This document shows, in pieces, positions 16,216 to 25,485 of a stretch of 64,000 nt of DNA. Within the stretch, counting starts at the first letter, position 1. Each line of letters opens with the position of its first letter. The DNA comes from Cellulosimicrobium terreum (GTDB taxonomy: Bacteria; Actinomycetota; Actinomycetes; Actinomycetales; Cellulomonadaceae). The stretch is from the NCBI GenBank assembly GCA_014803435.1, contig JACYFD010000006.1, positions 124,001 through 188,000 of the forward strand, given 5' to 3'. The notes below the pieces were generated by a model. The model worked only from the letters and a program-made list of their open reading frames with translations. It did not search any database and was not told the DNA's origin. A program made the translations under genes and the position numbers.

Positions 16216-18461
16216 CCGGTCGACTCGACGAGCCGCTCGCCCGCGCCCTCGGACCGCGCAGCGCCGCCCCGCTCGAGAAGCTCGGGGTGCGCACGGTCGG
16301 CGACCTGCTCGGTCACTACCCCCGGCGGTACGGGGACCCGGGCACGCCCACCGAGCTGGACGGGCTGACGCTGGGCGAGCACGTGACGATCGTCGCGCAG
16401 GTGCGCAGCGCGACCGTGCGGCGCATGCGCAACCGCCCCGGCGCGATCCTCGAGGCCATCGTGACCGACGGTCCGCGTCAGCTCTCGCTCACGTTCTTCG
16501 CCAAGAGCCCCAAGGCCCTGACGTACCACGAGCACCGCCTGGCGCCCGGTCGGCTGGGGCTGTTCACCGGCGTCGTCGGCGACTACCGCGGCAACCGCCA
16601 GCTCGCGCACCCGGACTACCGGATCATCGGGATGGACGACGACGCGGAGGACACCGAGAGCGCGCTGCTCGAGGCGAGCCGACCGATCCCCATCTATCCC
16701 GCGAGCGCGAGCATCCCGAGCTGGAAGATCCAGCCCGCGGTCCGTACGGTGCTCGACCCGCTGCGCGAGGAGGACGTCCCCGACCCGGTCCCGGCGACCC
16801 TGCGCGAGCGGCACGGGCTGGGTTCGCGGCTCCAGGCCCTGCGTGACGTGCACGAGCCGTACGACGAGGAGCAGTGGCAGCGGGGCCGCGACCGGCTGCG
16901 CTACGAGGAGGCGTTCGTGCTGCAGGTCGCGCTCGCGCAGCGCCGCGCCCGGGCGGCCGCCGAGCCGGCCACCGCACGCCCTCCGCGTCCCGCCGACGCC
17001 CCGGGGATCCTCGCCGCGTTCGACGCCGACCTCCCGTTCACGCTCACCGCGGGACAGCTGGAGGTGGGCGAGCAGATCGCCGCGGACGTCGCCCGTTCCC
17101 GGCCCATGCAGCGGCTGCTGCAGGGGGAGGTCGGCTCCGGCAAGACCGTCGTCGCCCTTCGCGCGATGCTCCAGGTCGTCGATGCCGGGGGCCAGGCCGC
17201 GCTGCTCGCCCCCACGGAGGTGCTCGCCGCCCAGCACGCGCGCACCCTGCGCGCGCTCCTCGGCCCGCTGGCCGAGGGCGGGATGCTGGGTGGGGCCGAG
17301 GGCGGGACGCGCGTGACGCTCCTGACGGGTTTGCTCGGCGCCGCCGCGCGCAAGCACGCGCTGCTCGACGCCGCGAGCGGTGCCGCGGGCATCGTCGTCG
17401 GGACGCACGCGCTGCTGTCCGAGAACGTCCAGCTCGCCGACCTCGGGCTCGTCGTCGTCGACGAGCAGCACCGGTTCGGCGTCGAGCAGCGTGACGCCCT
17501 GCGGGCCAAGGCACGTACCAGCCCGCACCTGCTCGTCATGACGGCCACGCCGATCCCGCGGACCGTCGCGATGACCGTCTTCGGCGACCTGGAGACCTCG
17601 ACGCTCACGGAGATCCCCGCCGGGCGGTCCGGCATCACGACGCACGTCGTTCCGGCGGACAACGAGACCTGGACCCGGCGCACCTGGGCCCGGGTGCGCG
17701 AGGAGGTCGACGCCGGCCACCGCGCCTACGTGGTCTGCGCGCGGATCCACCCGGACGCCCCCGCGGCGCCGGGCGACGACTACGACGAGGTGCCGGACTT
17801 CCTCCTGGAGGAGCCCGGGGCGCTCGACGGCGGCCCACCGCGGCCGCCGCTGCGTGCGGTGCTCGAGGTCGCCGAGGAGCTGCGCGCCCTGCCGGAGCTC
17901 GCGGGCGTCGAGGTCGGCGTGCTGCACGGCCAGATGCCCCCCGCGGACAAGGACGCGGCGATGGCACGGTTCTCCTCGGGCGAGGTGCAGGTCCTCGTCT
18001 CGACGACGGTCGTCGAGGTCGGCGTCGACGTGCCGGAGGCGACCGTGATGGTGGTCAACGACGCGGACCGGTTCGGCATCTCCCAGCTGCACCAGCTGCG
18101 CGGCCGGGTCGGTCGTGGGTCGGCACCCGGGCTGTGCCTGCTCGTCTCCACCGCTCGACCCGGCACCCCGGCGGCCACGCGGGTCGAGACGCTCGCGCGC
18201 ACGACCGACGGGTTCGAGCTCGCGGCGGTCGACCTCGAGCTGCGCAGCGAGGGTGACGTGCTCGGCGCCGCGCAGTCCGGACGGTCGAGCTCGCTGCGCC
18301 TGCTGCGGGTCGTGAAGGACGCCGAGGTCATCGCCACGGCACGGTCGGACGCGGCCGACGTCGTGGCGCGCGACCCGGACCTTGCCGACCATCCCGCGCT
18401 CGCCGCGGCGATCGCGGACCAGCTCGACCCGCGGCGCGAGGAGTTCCTCGAGCGCGCCTGA
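16212..18461 (+). CDS. recG: ATP-dependent DNA helicase RecG
   Basis: Branch-migrating helicase that regresses stalled forks and processes Holliday junctions; about 749 residues from a GTG overlapping the preceding stop by four bases. The N-terminal wedge/OB region includes LGVRTVGDLLGHYPRRYGDP and a long beta-rich segment. The helicase core has Walker A GEVGSGKTVVALRAM, a DEQH box (VVVDEQHRFGVEQRDALR), motif III MTATPIPRTVAMTVFGD, TTVVEVGVDVPEATVMVV, and motif VI QLRGRVGRGSAPGLCLL. The C-terminal LRSEGDVLGAAQSGRSSSLRLL is the RecG-specific TRG-like region. An insertion of about 30 residues (around 519-545, PGDDYDEVPDFLLEEPGALD) is not in short bacterial homologues but occurs in actinobacterial ones. 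Confidence 0.96.
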   Translation: MTGRLDEPLARALGPRSAAPLEKLGVRTVGDLLGHYPRRYGDPGTPTELDGLTLGEHVTIVAQVRSATVRRMRNRPGAILEAIVTDGPRQLSLTFFAKSPKALTYHEHRLAPGRLGLFTGVVGDYRGNRQLAHPDYRIIGMDDDAEDTESALLEASRPIPIYPASASIPSWKIQPAVRTVLDPLREEDVPDPVPATLRERHGLGSRLQALRDVHEPYDEEQWQRGRDRLRYEEAFVLQVALAQRRARAAAEPATARPPRPADAPGILAAFDADLPFTLTAGQLEVGEQIAADVARSRPMQRLLQGEVGSGKTVVALRAMLQVVDAGGQAALLAPTEVLAAQHARTLRALLGPLAEGGMLGGAEGGTRVTLLTGLLGAAARKHALLDAASGAAGIVVGTHALLSENVQLADLGLVVVDEQHRFGVEQRDALRAKARTSPHLLVMTATPIPRTVAMTVFGDLETSTLTEIPAGRSGITTHVVPADNETWTRRTWARVREEVDAGHRAYVVCARIHPDAPAAPGDDYDEVPDFLLEEPGALDGGPPRPPLRAVLEVAEELRALPELAGVEVGVLHGQMPPADKDAAMARFSSGEVQVLVSTTVVEVGVDVPEATVMVVNDADRFGISQLHQLRGRVGRGSAPGLCLLVSTARPGTPAATRVETLARTTDGFELAAVDLELRSEGDVLGAAQSGRSSSLRLLRVVKDAEVIATARSDAADVVARDPDLADHPALAAAIADQLDPRREEFLERA

Positions 18462-18491
18462 CGGGACCGCTCCGTCACCTGGTCAGACGGG

Positions 18492-19061
18492 TCAGGAACT
18501 CGTTGACCTGCGCAGCGACTCGACGTCGGCGTCCGTCAGGAGCGGTGTCCGCACACCGGGCACGTCCGCCCGGAACCCGCCGTCGACCGAGGCCAGGTGG
18601 CCCTGGCCGCCCGAGACGCTCCATGCTCGCGTGACCGTCCCGACGTCGTCGGGCCGGTCCACGGCGGTTTCTGCCCCGGTCGTGAAGAACACGACGTCAT
18701 CGCCGGAGACCGGGAGCCGCGGGTCGGTCGTCTGCCCGTCGCCCGTGCAGGTCTCGCGCACCTGCAGCTCGTCCCCGGCCGGGATCTCACCCCGGACGAC
18801 GTCACGGACCTCGACGTCGTAGACGGTCGTGCGGACGCCGTCGACGACCTCCTCGCGGACCGCGTCCACCCCGCCGACGAAGATCCCGTCGGCGGCCTCG
18901 GAGAGTGCCGCGGCATCGGCAAGGAAGGCGTAGTCGGCCTGGGCGTCGCACGGCGTGTCCGATGCCGCGTGCCGACCGTTCCCTGCCGAGCACCCGGCGA
19001 GGGCGCCGAGGGCGAGCACCGCCAGCGCCGACCTCGTCGGCACGGATAGGCTCGATCGCAT
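18492..19061 (-). CDS. Hypothetical lipoprotein
   Basis: About 189 residues from the ATG at 19061. A short signal with SALAVLALGALAGC gives the lipobox; the lipidated Cys is at about residue 24. The mature domain is acidic, with two further Cys (DTPCDAQ and RETCTGDG) that could form a disulphide. No family was recognised. The ATG overlaps the rsmD ATG on the other strand within a single CATG. A TATGAT box (minus strand 19074-19069), seven bases upstream, predicts a leaderless transcript. An in-frame ATG at 19073 is an alternative that would push the overlap deeper into rsmD. It is convergent with recG. Confidence 0.7.
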   Translation of the reverse strand: MRSSLSVPTRSALAVLALGALAGCSAGNGRHAASDTPCDAQADYAFLADAAALSEAADGIFVGGVDAVREEVVDGVRTTVYDVEVRDVVRGEIPAGDELQVRETCTGDGQTTDPRLPVSGDDVVFFTTGAETAVDRPDDVGTVTRAWSVSGGQGHLASVDGGFRADVPGVRTPLLTDADVESLRRSTSS

Positions 19062-19641
19062 GACGCGGATCATAGCCGGGCGGTTCGGCGGTCGGAGCCT
19101 GGCGGTCCCGCCACGGGGGACACGGCCCACGAGCGACCGGGTGCGGGAGGCGATCTTCTCGCGCCTGGCGCACTACGGGGTGCTGGAGGACGCGCGAGTC
19201 CTCGACCTGTTCGCGGGGTCCGGCGCGCTCGGCCTCGAGGCGGCGAGCCGCGGCGCGTCCTCGGTCACGCTCGTCGACTCTGCGCGCGTGGCGGCCGACG
19301 TCGTGCGACGCAACGTCGACGCGCTCGACCTTCCCGGGGTGCGTGTCGTCCAGAGGCCGGCGCAGACCTACGTCGACTCCCTGGCCGGCGTGCCGGAGGG
19401 GTCCGGTCTCCACCTCGTGCTGGTCGACCCGCCCTACGACCTCGGCCGCGAGCCGCTCGACGAGCTGCTCGCCGGCCTCGCGGTGCCGGGCGTCCTCGAC
19501 CCTGCGGCCGTCGTCGTCGTCGAGCGTTCGCGCCGCTCCCCGGAGCCGTCCTGGCCCGACGGCTGGGAGGTGCTCGCGCGCACGGACTACGGCGATACCG
19601 CCGTGTGGTTCGCCGGCCCGCAACCTGACGAGGACGACTGA
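19060..19641 (+). CDS. rsmD: 16S rRNA (guanine(966)-N2)-methyltransferase
   Basis: SAM-dependent methylase of 16S rRNA G966, 193 residues. It starts MTRIIAGRFGGRSLAVPP, the usual RsmD opening. Motif I is VLDLFAGSGALGLEAASRGA, motif IV is LVLVDPPYDLG with the catalytic D/N-PPY, and RPTSDRVREAIFSRL upstream of motif I is family-specific. The TAGGCT box at 19047-19052, seven bases before ATG, lies inside the divergent lipoprotein gene and suggests leaderless expression. coaD follows downstream after an intervening minus-strand gene, as in many actinobacteria. Confidence 0.94.
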   Translation: MTRIIAGRFGGRSLAVPPRGTRPTSDRVREAIFSRLAHYGVLEDARVLDLFAGSGALGLEAASRGASSVTLVDSARVAADVVRRNVDALDLPGVRVVQRPAQTYVDSLAGVPEGSGLHLVLVDPPYDLGREPLDELLAGLAVPGVLDPAAVVVVERSRRSPEPSWPDGWEVLARTDYGDTAVWFAGPQPDEDD

Positions 19642-19672
19642 CCCGTCCGCAGGTCCGGGCTCGTCCGGAGGT

Positions 19673-20431
19673 TCAGGCCGGGGGCGCGTACCGCTCGTCG
19701 TCGTCGAGCAGCCCCACCGGCAGCGCGCTCATCGCCGGCACGTCCGCAGGGTCGACGAGGGGCACGAGGTCGTGGTCCGCGGCGTCCAGCAGCCGTCGGG
19801 CCGCGCCGTCCCGGGCGAGCGTGCCCTCGCCGTCGCTCAGGTTCTCCGCGAGGAACACCCGCAGGGGGCCGCCCGGGACGGTGGCCGGCGGGTCGGCATG
19901 CTCCGGGGGAGCGTCGACGGGGAGTGCGACGAGGACGAGCGCCGGCACGCGCTCGCCCCCGGGGCCGTCACCGGGCTGGAAGTACGGGACCGCGACGGCG
20001 CGAGCCCCGAGGCGTGCGTAGAACCGCAGCCGGGCGGAGGGGTCGCCGTGCGCCTCGCTCCCCGCGTGGTGGTCCGGGTGCTCGACCTCGGCGACGACGA
20101 GCTGCGGGTCCAACGCGCGCCACCGGTCGAGAGCCGAGGTGACGAGGAGCCCGCCGACGCCACCACCGCGTCGCCCGGGGGCGATCGCGAGGTAGAGCAC
20201 GAGCAGCACGCGTGGACCGGGAAACCACTCGCCGGTGATGCCGGCGACGACCAGGCCGTCCTCGACGACGCCGAGGCTGCGCAGTCCGCCGTCGTCGTGG
20301 CGCGCGAGGAACCGCTCCGCGGGGACGAGCTCGACGGACGGGAACGCGTGGGAGTAGACGTCGCGGTGCAGCGACCGCACCAGGTCCGGCGTGTCGAGCG
20401 GGACGACCGTGGGAGACGCCACGAGCCTCAT
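19673..20431 (-). CDS. GNAT-family acetyltransferase
   Basis: About 252 residues from the ATG at 20431 (an alternative ATG at 20458 adds nine). Motif A of the GNAT fold is visible as LVLYLAIAPGRRGGGVGGLLV, followed by a helix and the FYARLGARAVAVPYFQP motif. The C-terminal part (about 150-250) is an extra acidic/hydrophobic segment without recognised motifs. It sits between rsmD and coaD on the opposite strand, transcribed convergently with rsmD. Function and substrate are unknown. Confidence 0.75.
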   Translation of the reverse strand: MRLVASPTVVPLDTPDLVRSLHRDVYSHAFPSVELVPAERFLARHDDGGLRSLGVVEDGLVVAGITGEWFPGPRVLLVLYLAIAPGRRGGGVGGLLVTSALDRWRALDPQLVVAEVEHPDHHAGSEAHGDPSARLRFYARLGARAVAVPYFQPGDGPGGERVPALVLVALPVDAPPEHADPPATVPGGPLRVFLAENLSDGEGTLARDGAARRLLDAADHDLVPLVDPADVPAMSALPVGLLDDDERYAPPA

Positions 20432-20540
20432 CCTCACCCTCGGCGCGTTGGCGCGCACCTCCCCGGCGGGCGTCCGCGACGACTCGCCCGGCGCACCGTG
20501 GCACCGCGGCGAGCGCGGTCTCGTGTACTACCGTGACGAC

Positions 20541-21044
20541 GTGACCACAGCAGTCTGTCCTGGGTCGTTCGACCCGATCACCCTGGGCCACCTCGACATC
20601 GTCCGTCGGGCGAGCTCGATGTTCGAGGACGTGGTCGTCGCGGTCGCGCGGAACGCGACGAAGACCGCGTTGCTGGACGCGGACGAGCGCGTGTCGCTCG
20701 CGCGCGCCGCGGTCGCGTCGGCGGGGCTCGACGGGGTCCGGGTGGACGTCGTCCCGGGTCTGCTCGTCGACTTCTGCCGCTCGGTCGGGGCGACGGTCGT
20801 GGTCAAGGGCCTGCGTGGCGGCGCCGACTTCGACGCCGAGCTGCCGATGGCGCTCATGAACCGGCACCTGGGCGGGGTCGAGACCGTCTTCGTCGCCGGT
20901 GACGGCGCTCTGAGCCACGTCGCGTCGTCCCTCGTGAAGGACGTCGCACGCCACGGTGGGCCGATCGACGACCTGGTGCCCCCGGGGGTCGGCGACGCGC
21001 TGCGCGCGGCGCTGTCGCGCGGCGGGACCGTGGCGGGGAGGTGA
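20541..21044 (+). CDS. coaD: Phosphopantetheine adenylyltransferase
   Basis: Transfers AMP to 4'-phosphopantetheine in coenzyme A synthesis; 167 residues against the usual 155-170. The nucleotidyltransferase signature TAVCPGSFDPITLGHLDIV (with the HxGH-like GHLD) is at the N-terminus, and VVKGLRGGADFDAELPMALMN is the second conserved segment. The GTG at 20541 is the first start before the signature. The following SepIVA-like gene begins seven bases after the stop, and a GGGGAGG at the end of coaD is probably its ribosome site. Confidence 0.96.
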   Translation: MTTAVCPGSFDPITLGHLDIVRRASSMFEDVVVAVARNATKTALLDADERVSLARAAVASAGLDGVRVDVVPGLLVDFCRSVGATVVVKGLRGGADFDAELPMALMNRHLGGVETVFVAGDGALSHVASSLVKDVARHGGPIDDLVPPGVGDALRAALSRGGTVAGR

Positions 21045-21051
21045 GCCGGCG

Positions 21052-21657
21052 GTGAGCACGACGGGCAGCACGACGGTGCGGGACAGGACGGAGAGGACGA
21101 AGAGGATGACGACGACGAGCGACACGCACGGGACGACGGGCCACGACGAGGACGGTCGGGCGCCGTTGCACGCGATCCTGGACGACCTCACGCACCTGGT
21201 CGAGTCGGCCCGGGCGATGCCGATGTCCTCCTCGGCGCTCGTGCCTCGTGCGGAGGCGCTCGGGCTGGTCGACGAGCTGCGCGAGGCCCTGCCGGAACAG
21301 CTCGCGCATGCCGACGAGGTGCTGGCCGAGGCGGACCGGGTCCTGCGGGACGCCCACCGGCAGGCTGAGGAGGTGCTCGCGACGGCGCGTGCCCGGGCGA
21401 TCGAGCTCGTGCAGACGGAGCAGGTGGTCGTCCAGGCGCAGTCGCGCTCCCACGAGATCGTCGAGGAGGCGCGCCTGCGCACCGAGGAGCTGCGTCGCGA
21501 CGCGGACGACTACTGCGACCGGCGGCTGGCCGAGTTCGAGTCGGACCTGGGCAAGGTGCTCGGTCAGGTGCAGGCCGGACGGGCCAAGCTGGCGGACCGG
21601 CTCGACGGCACGCAGCCGGCGTCGGCGGTGTTCCCCCCGGTCCGGACGGACGGCTAG
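21052..21657 (+). CDS. DivIVA/SepIVA-like coiled-coil septation protein
   Basis: Predicted cytoplasmic coiled-coil protein of 201 residues from the GTG at 21052 (an internal ATG at 21106 would give 183). The core has the short conserved block LDDLTHLVESARAMPMSSSALV, then a long charged Ala/Glu/Arg helix from about residue 75 to 190 (LREALPEQLAHADEVLAEAD). This matches the mycobacterial SepIVA type, which carries a DivIVA-like domain and is required for septation. Gene order coaD, sepIVA-like, DUF177, rpmF, rnc, mutM supports the assignment. Without alignment I cannot exclude a generic ATP-synthase-b-like coiled coil, which this family is often mislabelled as. Confidence 0.72.
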   Translation: MSTTGSTTVRDRTERTKRMTTTSDTHGTTGHDEDGRAPLHAILDDLTHLVESARAMPMSSSALVPRAEALGLVDELREALPEQLAHADEVLAEADRVLRDAHRQAEEVLATARARAIELVQTEQVVVQAQSRSHEIVEEARLRTEELRRDADDYCDRRLAEFESDLGKVLGQVQAGRAKLADRLDGTQPASAVFPPVRTDG

Positions 21658-21761
21658 CCCGCCGCACGACCCGGCCGACCCGGTCGACCTGGTCGACACC
21701 TCGGGCTGCGCGCTGTGGCGTATCGGACAGGACTGTGTGGCACAGGGGTCCGCGCGTGACG

Positions 21762-21767
21762 TAAGAT
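21762..21767 (+). promoter_or_regulatory. -10 box before the DUF177–rpmF–rnc–mutM operon
   Basis: TAAGAT is a good -10 hexamer, 52 bp before the DUF177 start, in the only sizeable gap (21658-21819) between the SepIVA-like gene and the operon. No convincing -35 was found 17-18 bp upstream. It would place a start site near 21774. Confidence 0.45.
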
Positions 21768-21819
21768 TGTTCTTTGGCCAGCCGATTCCGGCGCCATCTC
21801 GTATCGCTGTACCCCCATC

Positions 21820-22446
21820 GTGTACCCCTCAGAAACCCCTCAGACCCTCCTGGAGCGCGCCATCACCGCGGACAAGACGTCGCCCCTCGTGCTCGACACG
21901 CACGAGCTCGGTCGGCGACCCGGAAGCCTGCGTGAGGTCCGCCGGACCGTCACGGCTCCCGCGCACCTCGGGACCACCGTCATCGGCATCCCCGAGGGCA
22001 GCGACCTGGACCTCGACCTGCGGCTCGAGGCGGTCATGGAGGGCGTCCTCGTCTCCGGCTCGGTGTCGGGGCACGCGGTCGGGGAGTGCGCACGGTGCCT
22101 CGACACGGTGCACCAGGACGTGACGGTCGAGCTCGGTGATCTCTTCGCCTACCCTGAGCGGGCGAAGGCCGCGCACGACTCCGGCGACGACCTGGAGGAC
22201 GCCGAGGACGTGTACGACCTCGACGGCGACCAGGCCGACATCGAGCCCGCGCTTCGGGATTCGGTCGTCACTGCACTACCATTCAGTCCGGTGTGCCGTC
22301 CGGACTGCCCCGGACTGTGCTCCGAGTGCGGAGCGCGACTGGCGGACGACCCCGGTCACGCCCATGAACTTGCCGACCCCCGTTGGTCGGCGCTGGAGAG
22401 CATGTTCGACTCCTCGAACGTGTCCGACGAGACGAAAGAGAGCTAG
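21820..22446 (+). CDS. DUF177/YceD family protein
   Basis: 208 residues from a GTG. DUF177 (YceD) proteins are encoded with rpmF in most bacteria and are linked to 23S rRNA/ribosome assembly. Visible features: [30 protein letters not shown], the first Cys pair [10 protein letters not shown], an acidic linker, then [22 protein letters not shown], forming a Cys4-type zinc-binding site. The stop is two bases before the rpmF start, so the two are coupled. The start is uncertain by a few residues because the upstream region has no other good candidate. Confidence 0.9.
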   Translation: MYPSETPQTLLERAITADKTSPLVLDTHELGRRPGSLREVRRTVTAPAHLGTTVIGIPEGSDLDLDLRLEAVMEGVLVSGSVSGHAVGECARCLDTVHQDVTVELGDLFAYPERAKAAHDSGDDLEDAEDVYDLDGDQADIEPALRDSVVTALPFSPVCRPDCPGLCSECGARLADDPGHAHELADPRWSALESMFDSSNVSDETKES

Positions 22447-22448
22447 CC

Positions 22449-22643
22449 GTGGCTGTTCCGAAGCGCAAGATGTCGCGCAGCAACACCCGTGCGCGTCGTT
22501 CGCAGTGGAAGACCACCGCCGCGAACCTCACCACCTGCCCGCAGTGCAAGGGCGACAAGCTGGCGCACACCGCGTGCCCCACGTGCGGCACCTACAAGGG
22601 CCGCCAGTACGCCGAGGCGCTGCGCTCCGAGCACGCAGGCTGA
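22449..22643 (+). CDS. rpmF: 50S ribosomal protein L32
   Basis: 64-residue large-subunit protein beginning [18 protein letters not shown]. Zinc-ribbon Cys motif TCPQC…[11 protein letters not shown] (CxxC-x9-CxxC) makes this the zinc-binding form. It uses a GTG start two bases after the DUF177 stop, and rnc follows six bases after its own stop, consistent with one operon. Confidence 0.97.
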   Translation: MAVPKRKMSRSNTRARRSQWKTTAANLTTCPQCKGDKLAHTACPTCGTYKGRQYAEALRSEHAG

Positions 22644-22648
22644 GACAC

Positions 22649-23407
22649 GTGGCACCGGCTGCACCGGCAACCGGTCTTCTCGAGAGGCTCGGGGTCCAGC
22701 TGGACCCCGAGCTTCTCGTGCTTGCACTGACGCACCGGTCGTTCGCGCACGAGAACGGTGGGATACCCACCAACGAGCGGCTCGAGTTCCTGGGAGACAC
22801 CGTGCTGGGTCTCGTCGTCACGGAGACGTTGTACCGCCGGCACCCGGACCTCTCCGAGGGCGAGCTCGCGAAGATGCGCGCCGCGACGGTGTCGCAGAAG
22901 TCGCTCGCGGTGATCGCACGCACCCTCGGGCTCGGCCGGTTCGTCCTGCTCGGCAAGGGTGAGATCCGGACCAAGGGCAGCGAGAAGGACTCGATCCTCT
23001 CGGACACGGTCGAGGCCCTTCTCGGGGCGGTCTACCTGAGCCACGGCCTCGAGGCCGCCCGGGAGCTCGTGCTGCGCCTCGTGGAGCCCCGCCTGTCGGC
23101 GGCGGCGGAGCTCGGCGCGGGGCTCGACTGGAAGACCTCGCTCCAGGAGGCCGCAGCGGCCGCGGCCACGGGCGTCCCCGTCTACTCCAGCGACGCCGTC
23201 GGGCCCGACCACGCGCGCGTGTTCACGTCCTACGTCCACCTGGACGGACGCCTGTACGGGACCGGCCAGGGGACCGCGAAGAAGTACGCCGAGCAGGAAG
23301 CCGCCGAGCGTGCGTACCGCGTGCTCGCGGACGAGCGGGCGGCCCGGGCCGCCGCGACCGACCAGCCCGACGGGACCGACCGCGCCGCAGCGGACCGGGG
23401 TGCCTGA
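22649..23407 (+). CDS. rnc: Ribonuclease III
   Basis: Double-strand-specific endoribonuclease for rRNA precursor and regulatory RNA processing, 252 residues. The catalytic signature [17 protein letters not shown] and the second acidic site [15 protein letters not shown] are present. The C-terminal dsRBD (about 160-235) reads [12 protein letters not shown] … [19 protein letters not shown] … [17 protein letters not shown] short Ala/Asp tail follows. The GTG start is six bases after rpmF; its end overlaps mutM by eight bases. Confidence 0.96.
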   Translation: MAPAAPATGLLERLGVQLDPELLVLALTHRSFAHENGGIPTNERLEFLGDTVLGLVVTETLYRRHPDLSEGELAKMRAATVSQKSLAVIARTLGLGRFVLLGKGEIRTKGSEKDSILSDTVEALLGAVYLSHGLEAARELVLRLVEPRLSAAAELGAGLDWKTSLQEAAAAAATGVPVYSSDAVGPDHARVFTSYVHLDGRLYGTGQGTAKKYAEQEAAERAYRVLADERAARAAATDQPDGTDRAAADRGA

Positions 23408-24359
23408 GCTCCCCGAGGTCGAGACCGTCCGTGACGGTCTCGCACGGCACGTCCTCGGTGGCGTCGTCACCGACGTGGAGGTGCTGCGCGACTACAGCGT
23501 GCGTCGCCACGACGGCGGTCCGTCGGGCTTTCGTGACCAGCTCCTCGGGCAGCGGCTCGACGCGGCCGTGCGTCGCGGCAAGTATCTCTGGTTGCCGCTC
23601 GTCCCGGCACGAGCTCGGGGCCAGGCCGAGGGTGACGACCGCCCCGCCGCCGCGCTGCTCGCCCACCTCGGGATGTCGGGGCAGCTCCTCGTCCGCTCCG
23701 GTCCGGGACTCGGCGAACGGGTGCCGCACCTGCGCGTGCGCGTCGTGCTCGAGCCCGAGGGTGCGGGTCCGTCCGGGGCGCTCGCACTCGACTTCGTCGA
23801 CCAGCGCACGTTCGGCCACCTGTCCGTCCAGGACCTCGTCCCCACGCCGGACGGCGCCCCCGGCGGCCTGGGGTCCGGCCTCGCGGCCGTCCCCGCTCCG
23901 GTCGAGCACATCGCCCGTGACCTGCTCGACCCCGCCCTGCGTCGCGACGACGTGGTCGCGGCGGTCCGGCGTCGGCGGACCGGTGTGAAGCGCGCCCTGC
24001 TCGACCAGACGGTGGTGTCCGGCGTCGGGAACATCTACGCCGACGAGGCTCTCTGGCGGGCACGGCTGCACTACGCGCGCGCCACGGACACGATGCGCCG
24101 GACCGAGGTCCTCCGCCTGCTCGACGCCGCGGCCGAGGTCATGGGCGAGGCGCTCGTCCAGGGCGGCACCAGCTTCGACGCGCTCTACGTGAACGTCAAC
24201 GGGCAGTCCGGCTACTTCTCCCGATCGCTCGCGGTGTACGGGCAGGAGGGCGAGCCGTGCCCGCGCTGCGGGACGCCGGTGCGACGCGACGAGTTCATGA
24301 ACCGCTCGGCGTACACCTGCCCCCGCTGCCAGCCGCGACCGCGCAACGGCCGCTGGTAG
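23400..24359 (+). CDS. mutM: Formamidopyrimidine-DNA glycosylase
   Basis: Base-excision repair glycosylase/AP-lyase for 8-oxoguanine, 319 residues. The N-terminus is the catalytic [13 protein letters not shown] (Pro at position 2 after Met removal), with Lys in [11 protein letters not shown]. The helix-two-turn-helix region includes [20 protein letters not shown]. The Cys4 zinc finger is at the C-terminus ([20 protein letters not shown], then CPRCQ). The GTG start overlaps the 3' end of rnc, so expression is coupled. The insertion around residues 75-120 (rich in Gly/Pro/Arg) is longer than in E. coli but normal for actinobacteria. Confidence 0.95.
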   Translation: MPELPEVETVRDGLARHVLGGVVTDVEVLRDYSVRRHDGGPSGFRDQLLGQRLDAAVRRGKYLWLPLVPARARGQAEGDDRPAAALLAHLGMSGQLLVRSGPGLGERVPHLRVRVVLEPEGAGPSGALALDFVDQRTFGHLSVQDLVPTPDGAPGGLGSGLAAVPAPVEHIARDLLDPALRRDDVVAAVRRRRTGVKRALLDQTVVSGVGNIYADEALWRARLHYARATDTMRRTEVLRLLDAAAEVMGEALVQGGTSFDALYVNVNGQSGYFSRSLAVYGQEGEPCPRCGTPVRRDEFMNRSAYTCPRCQPRPRNGRW

Positions 24360-24365
24360 CAGTGC

Positions 24366-25307
24366 TCAGCGGGGGACGACGTTCCGGAGCGGGCGGCCTG
24401 CGACCAGCGCGTCGAGGTTGGCGTCGACCAGCTCGGACGCCCGCTGAGGGCGGGTGCCCGCCACATGAGGCGTGAGGACCAGACGGGGCGCGTCCCAGAG
24501 CGGCGAGCCCGCAGCGAGCGGTTCGGTCTCCGTGACGTCGAGCGCCGCCCCGCCGAGCCGCCCCTCCTGCAGCGCTGCGACGAGCGCACCCTCGTCCACC
24601 GTCGTGCCGCGACCCACGTTGACGAACACCGCGTGGTCGGGGAGCTCGTCGATCCGTGCGGCGTCGAACGCGTGGTGCGTCGCCGGCGTCGCCGGCAGGA
24701 TCGAGATCAGCACGTCCGTCCGCGCGAGGACGTCCGGCAGGTCGTCGTCCGTGACGACGGGGAAGCCGTGCCGCTCGCCGCGGCTGCTCGCGACGCCCGT
24801 GACGTCCGCGCCGAGCGCCGCCAGCAGCGGGGCGAGGCGGGCCGCGATCGAGCCGAAGCCCCAGACGGTGACGCGTGCACCGTCGAGCGTGAACCGGCCG
24901 GCCGTCGTCGGGTCCGACTGCCCGCGGACCACCGTCGTGTCCCAGCGGTGGTCGCGCTGCGCCGCGCCGAGCCCGGGCAGCCGCCGCACCATGGACAGCA
25001 CCAGGGCGAGCGCGTGCTCCGCGACGGGGCCGTCGTGGAGCGAACGCCCTGACGTGATCGTCACCCGGGGCCCGAACCCGGCAGCCAGCACGGCGTCGGG
25101 ACCGGCAGCGAGCGTCTGCACCCACCGGAGCGAGGTCAGCCGCCGGGCCGCGTCGGCGAGGTTGTCCGGTGTGTTCGCCCAGACGACGAGCACCTCGGCG
25201 TCGGTGTCAGCCGGGGGGAACGGGGACGCGGCGTCGTACACCACGACCTCGTCGTCCGGGCCGGGGCGCACGTCGAGCCGGATCGTGTCGGGAACGAGGA
25301 TCTTCAC
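24366..25307 (-). CDS. D-2-hydroxyacid dehydrogenase family oxidoreductase
   Basis: NAD(P)-dependent reductase of 313 residues from a GTG at 25307, chosen because GGAGG lies six bases upstream. The nucleotide-binding motif is TVWGFGSIAARLAPLLAALG at about residues 135-155. The catalytic Arg lies in VNVGRGTTVDEGALVAAL, the Glu in DVTETEPLAAGSPLWD, and the His in LVLTPHVAGTRPQ. Members reduce 2-keto acids such as glyoxylate, hydroxypyruvate or phenylpyruvate; the exact substrate is not evident. It is convergent with mutM with a six-base gap and divergent from the M20 peptidase. Confidence 0.88.
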   Translation of the reverse strand: MKILVPDTIRLDVRPGPDDEVVVYDAASPFPPADTDAEVLVVWANTPDNLADAARRLTSLRWVQTLAAGPDAVLAAGFGPRVTITSGRSLHDGPVAEHALALVLSMVRRLPGLGAAQRDHRWDTTVVRGQSDPTTAGRFTLDGARVTVWGFGSIAARLAPLLAALGADVTGVASSRGERHGFPVVTDDDLPDVLARTDVLISILPATPATHHAFDAARIDELPDHAVFVNVGRGTTVDEGALVAALQEGRLGGAALDVTETEPLAAGSPLWDAPRLVLTPHVAGTRPQRASELVDANLDALVAGRPLRNVVPR

Positions 25308-25485
25308 CGTCGCCTCCGGGGCGGTCGGGTTCTTGGCGGGCTCCGCGAACGTACCAGCCGCGCGGGCGCCGACCTCCCGGGGGCGCGACCTGCCGCGCAG
25401 CGCTATCTTCCAGATGACGCCGTCGTCCTGACGACGGCACCGTCCTGAGCGGTCCGGCAGCGGGCCTCGGAACGCGGGAGGACCC

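Noticed and set aside
18462-18491. Terminator between recG and the convergent lipoprotein gene
   Set aside because: Only a 6-bp stem (TGACGG/CCGTCA) without a T-run is visible, too weak to call.
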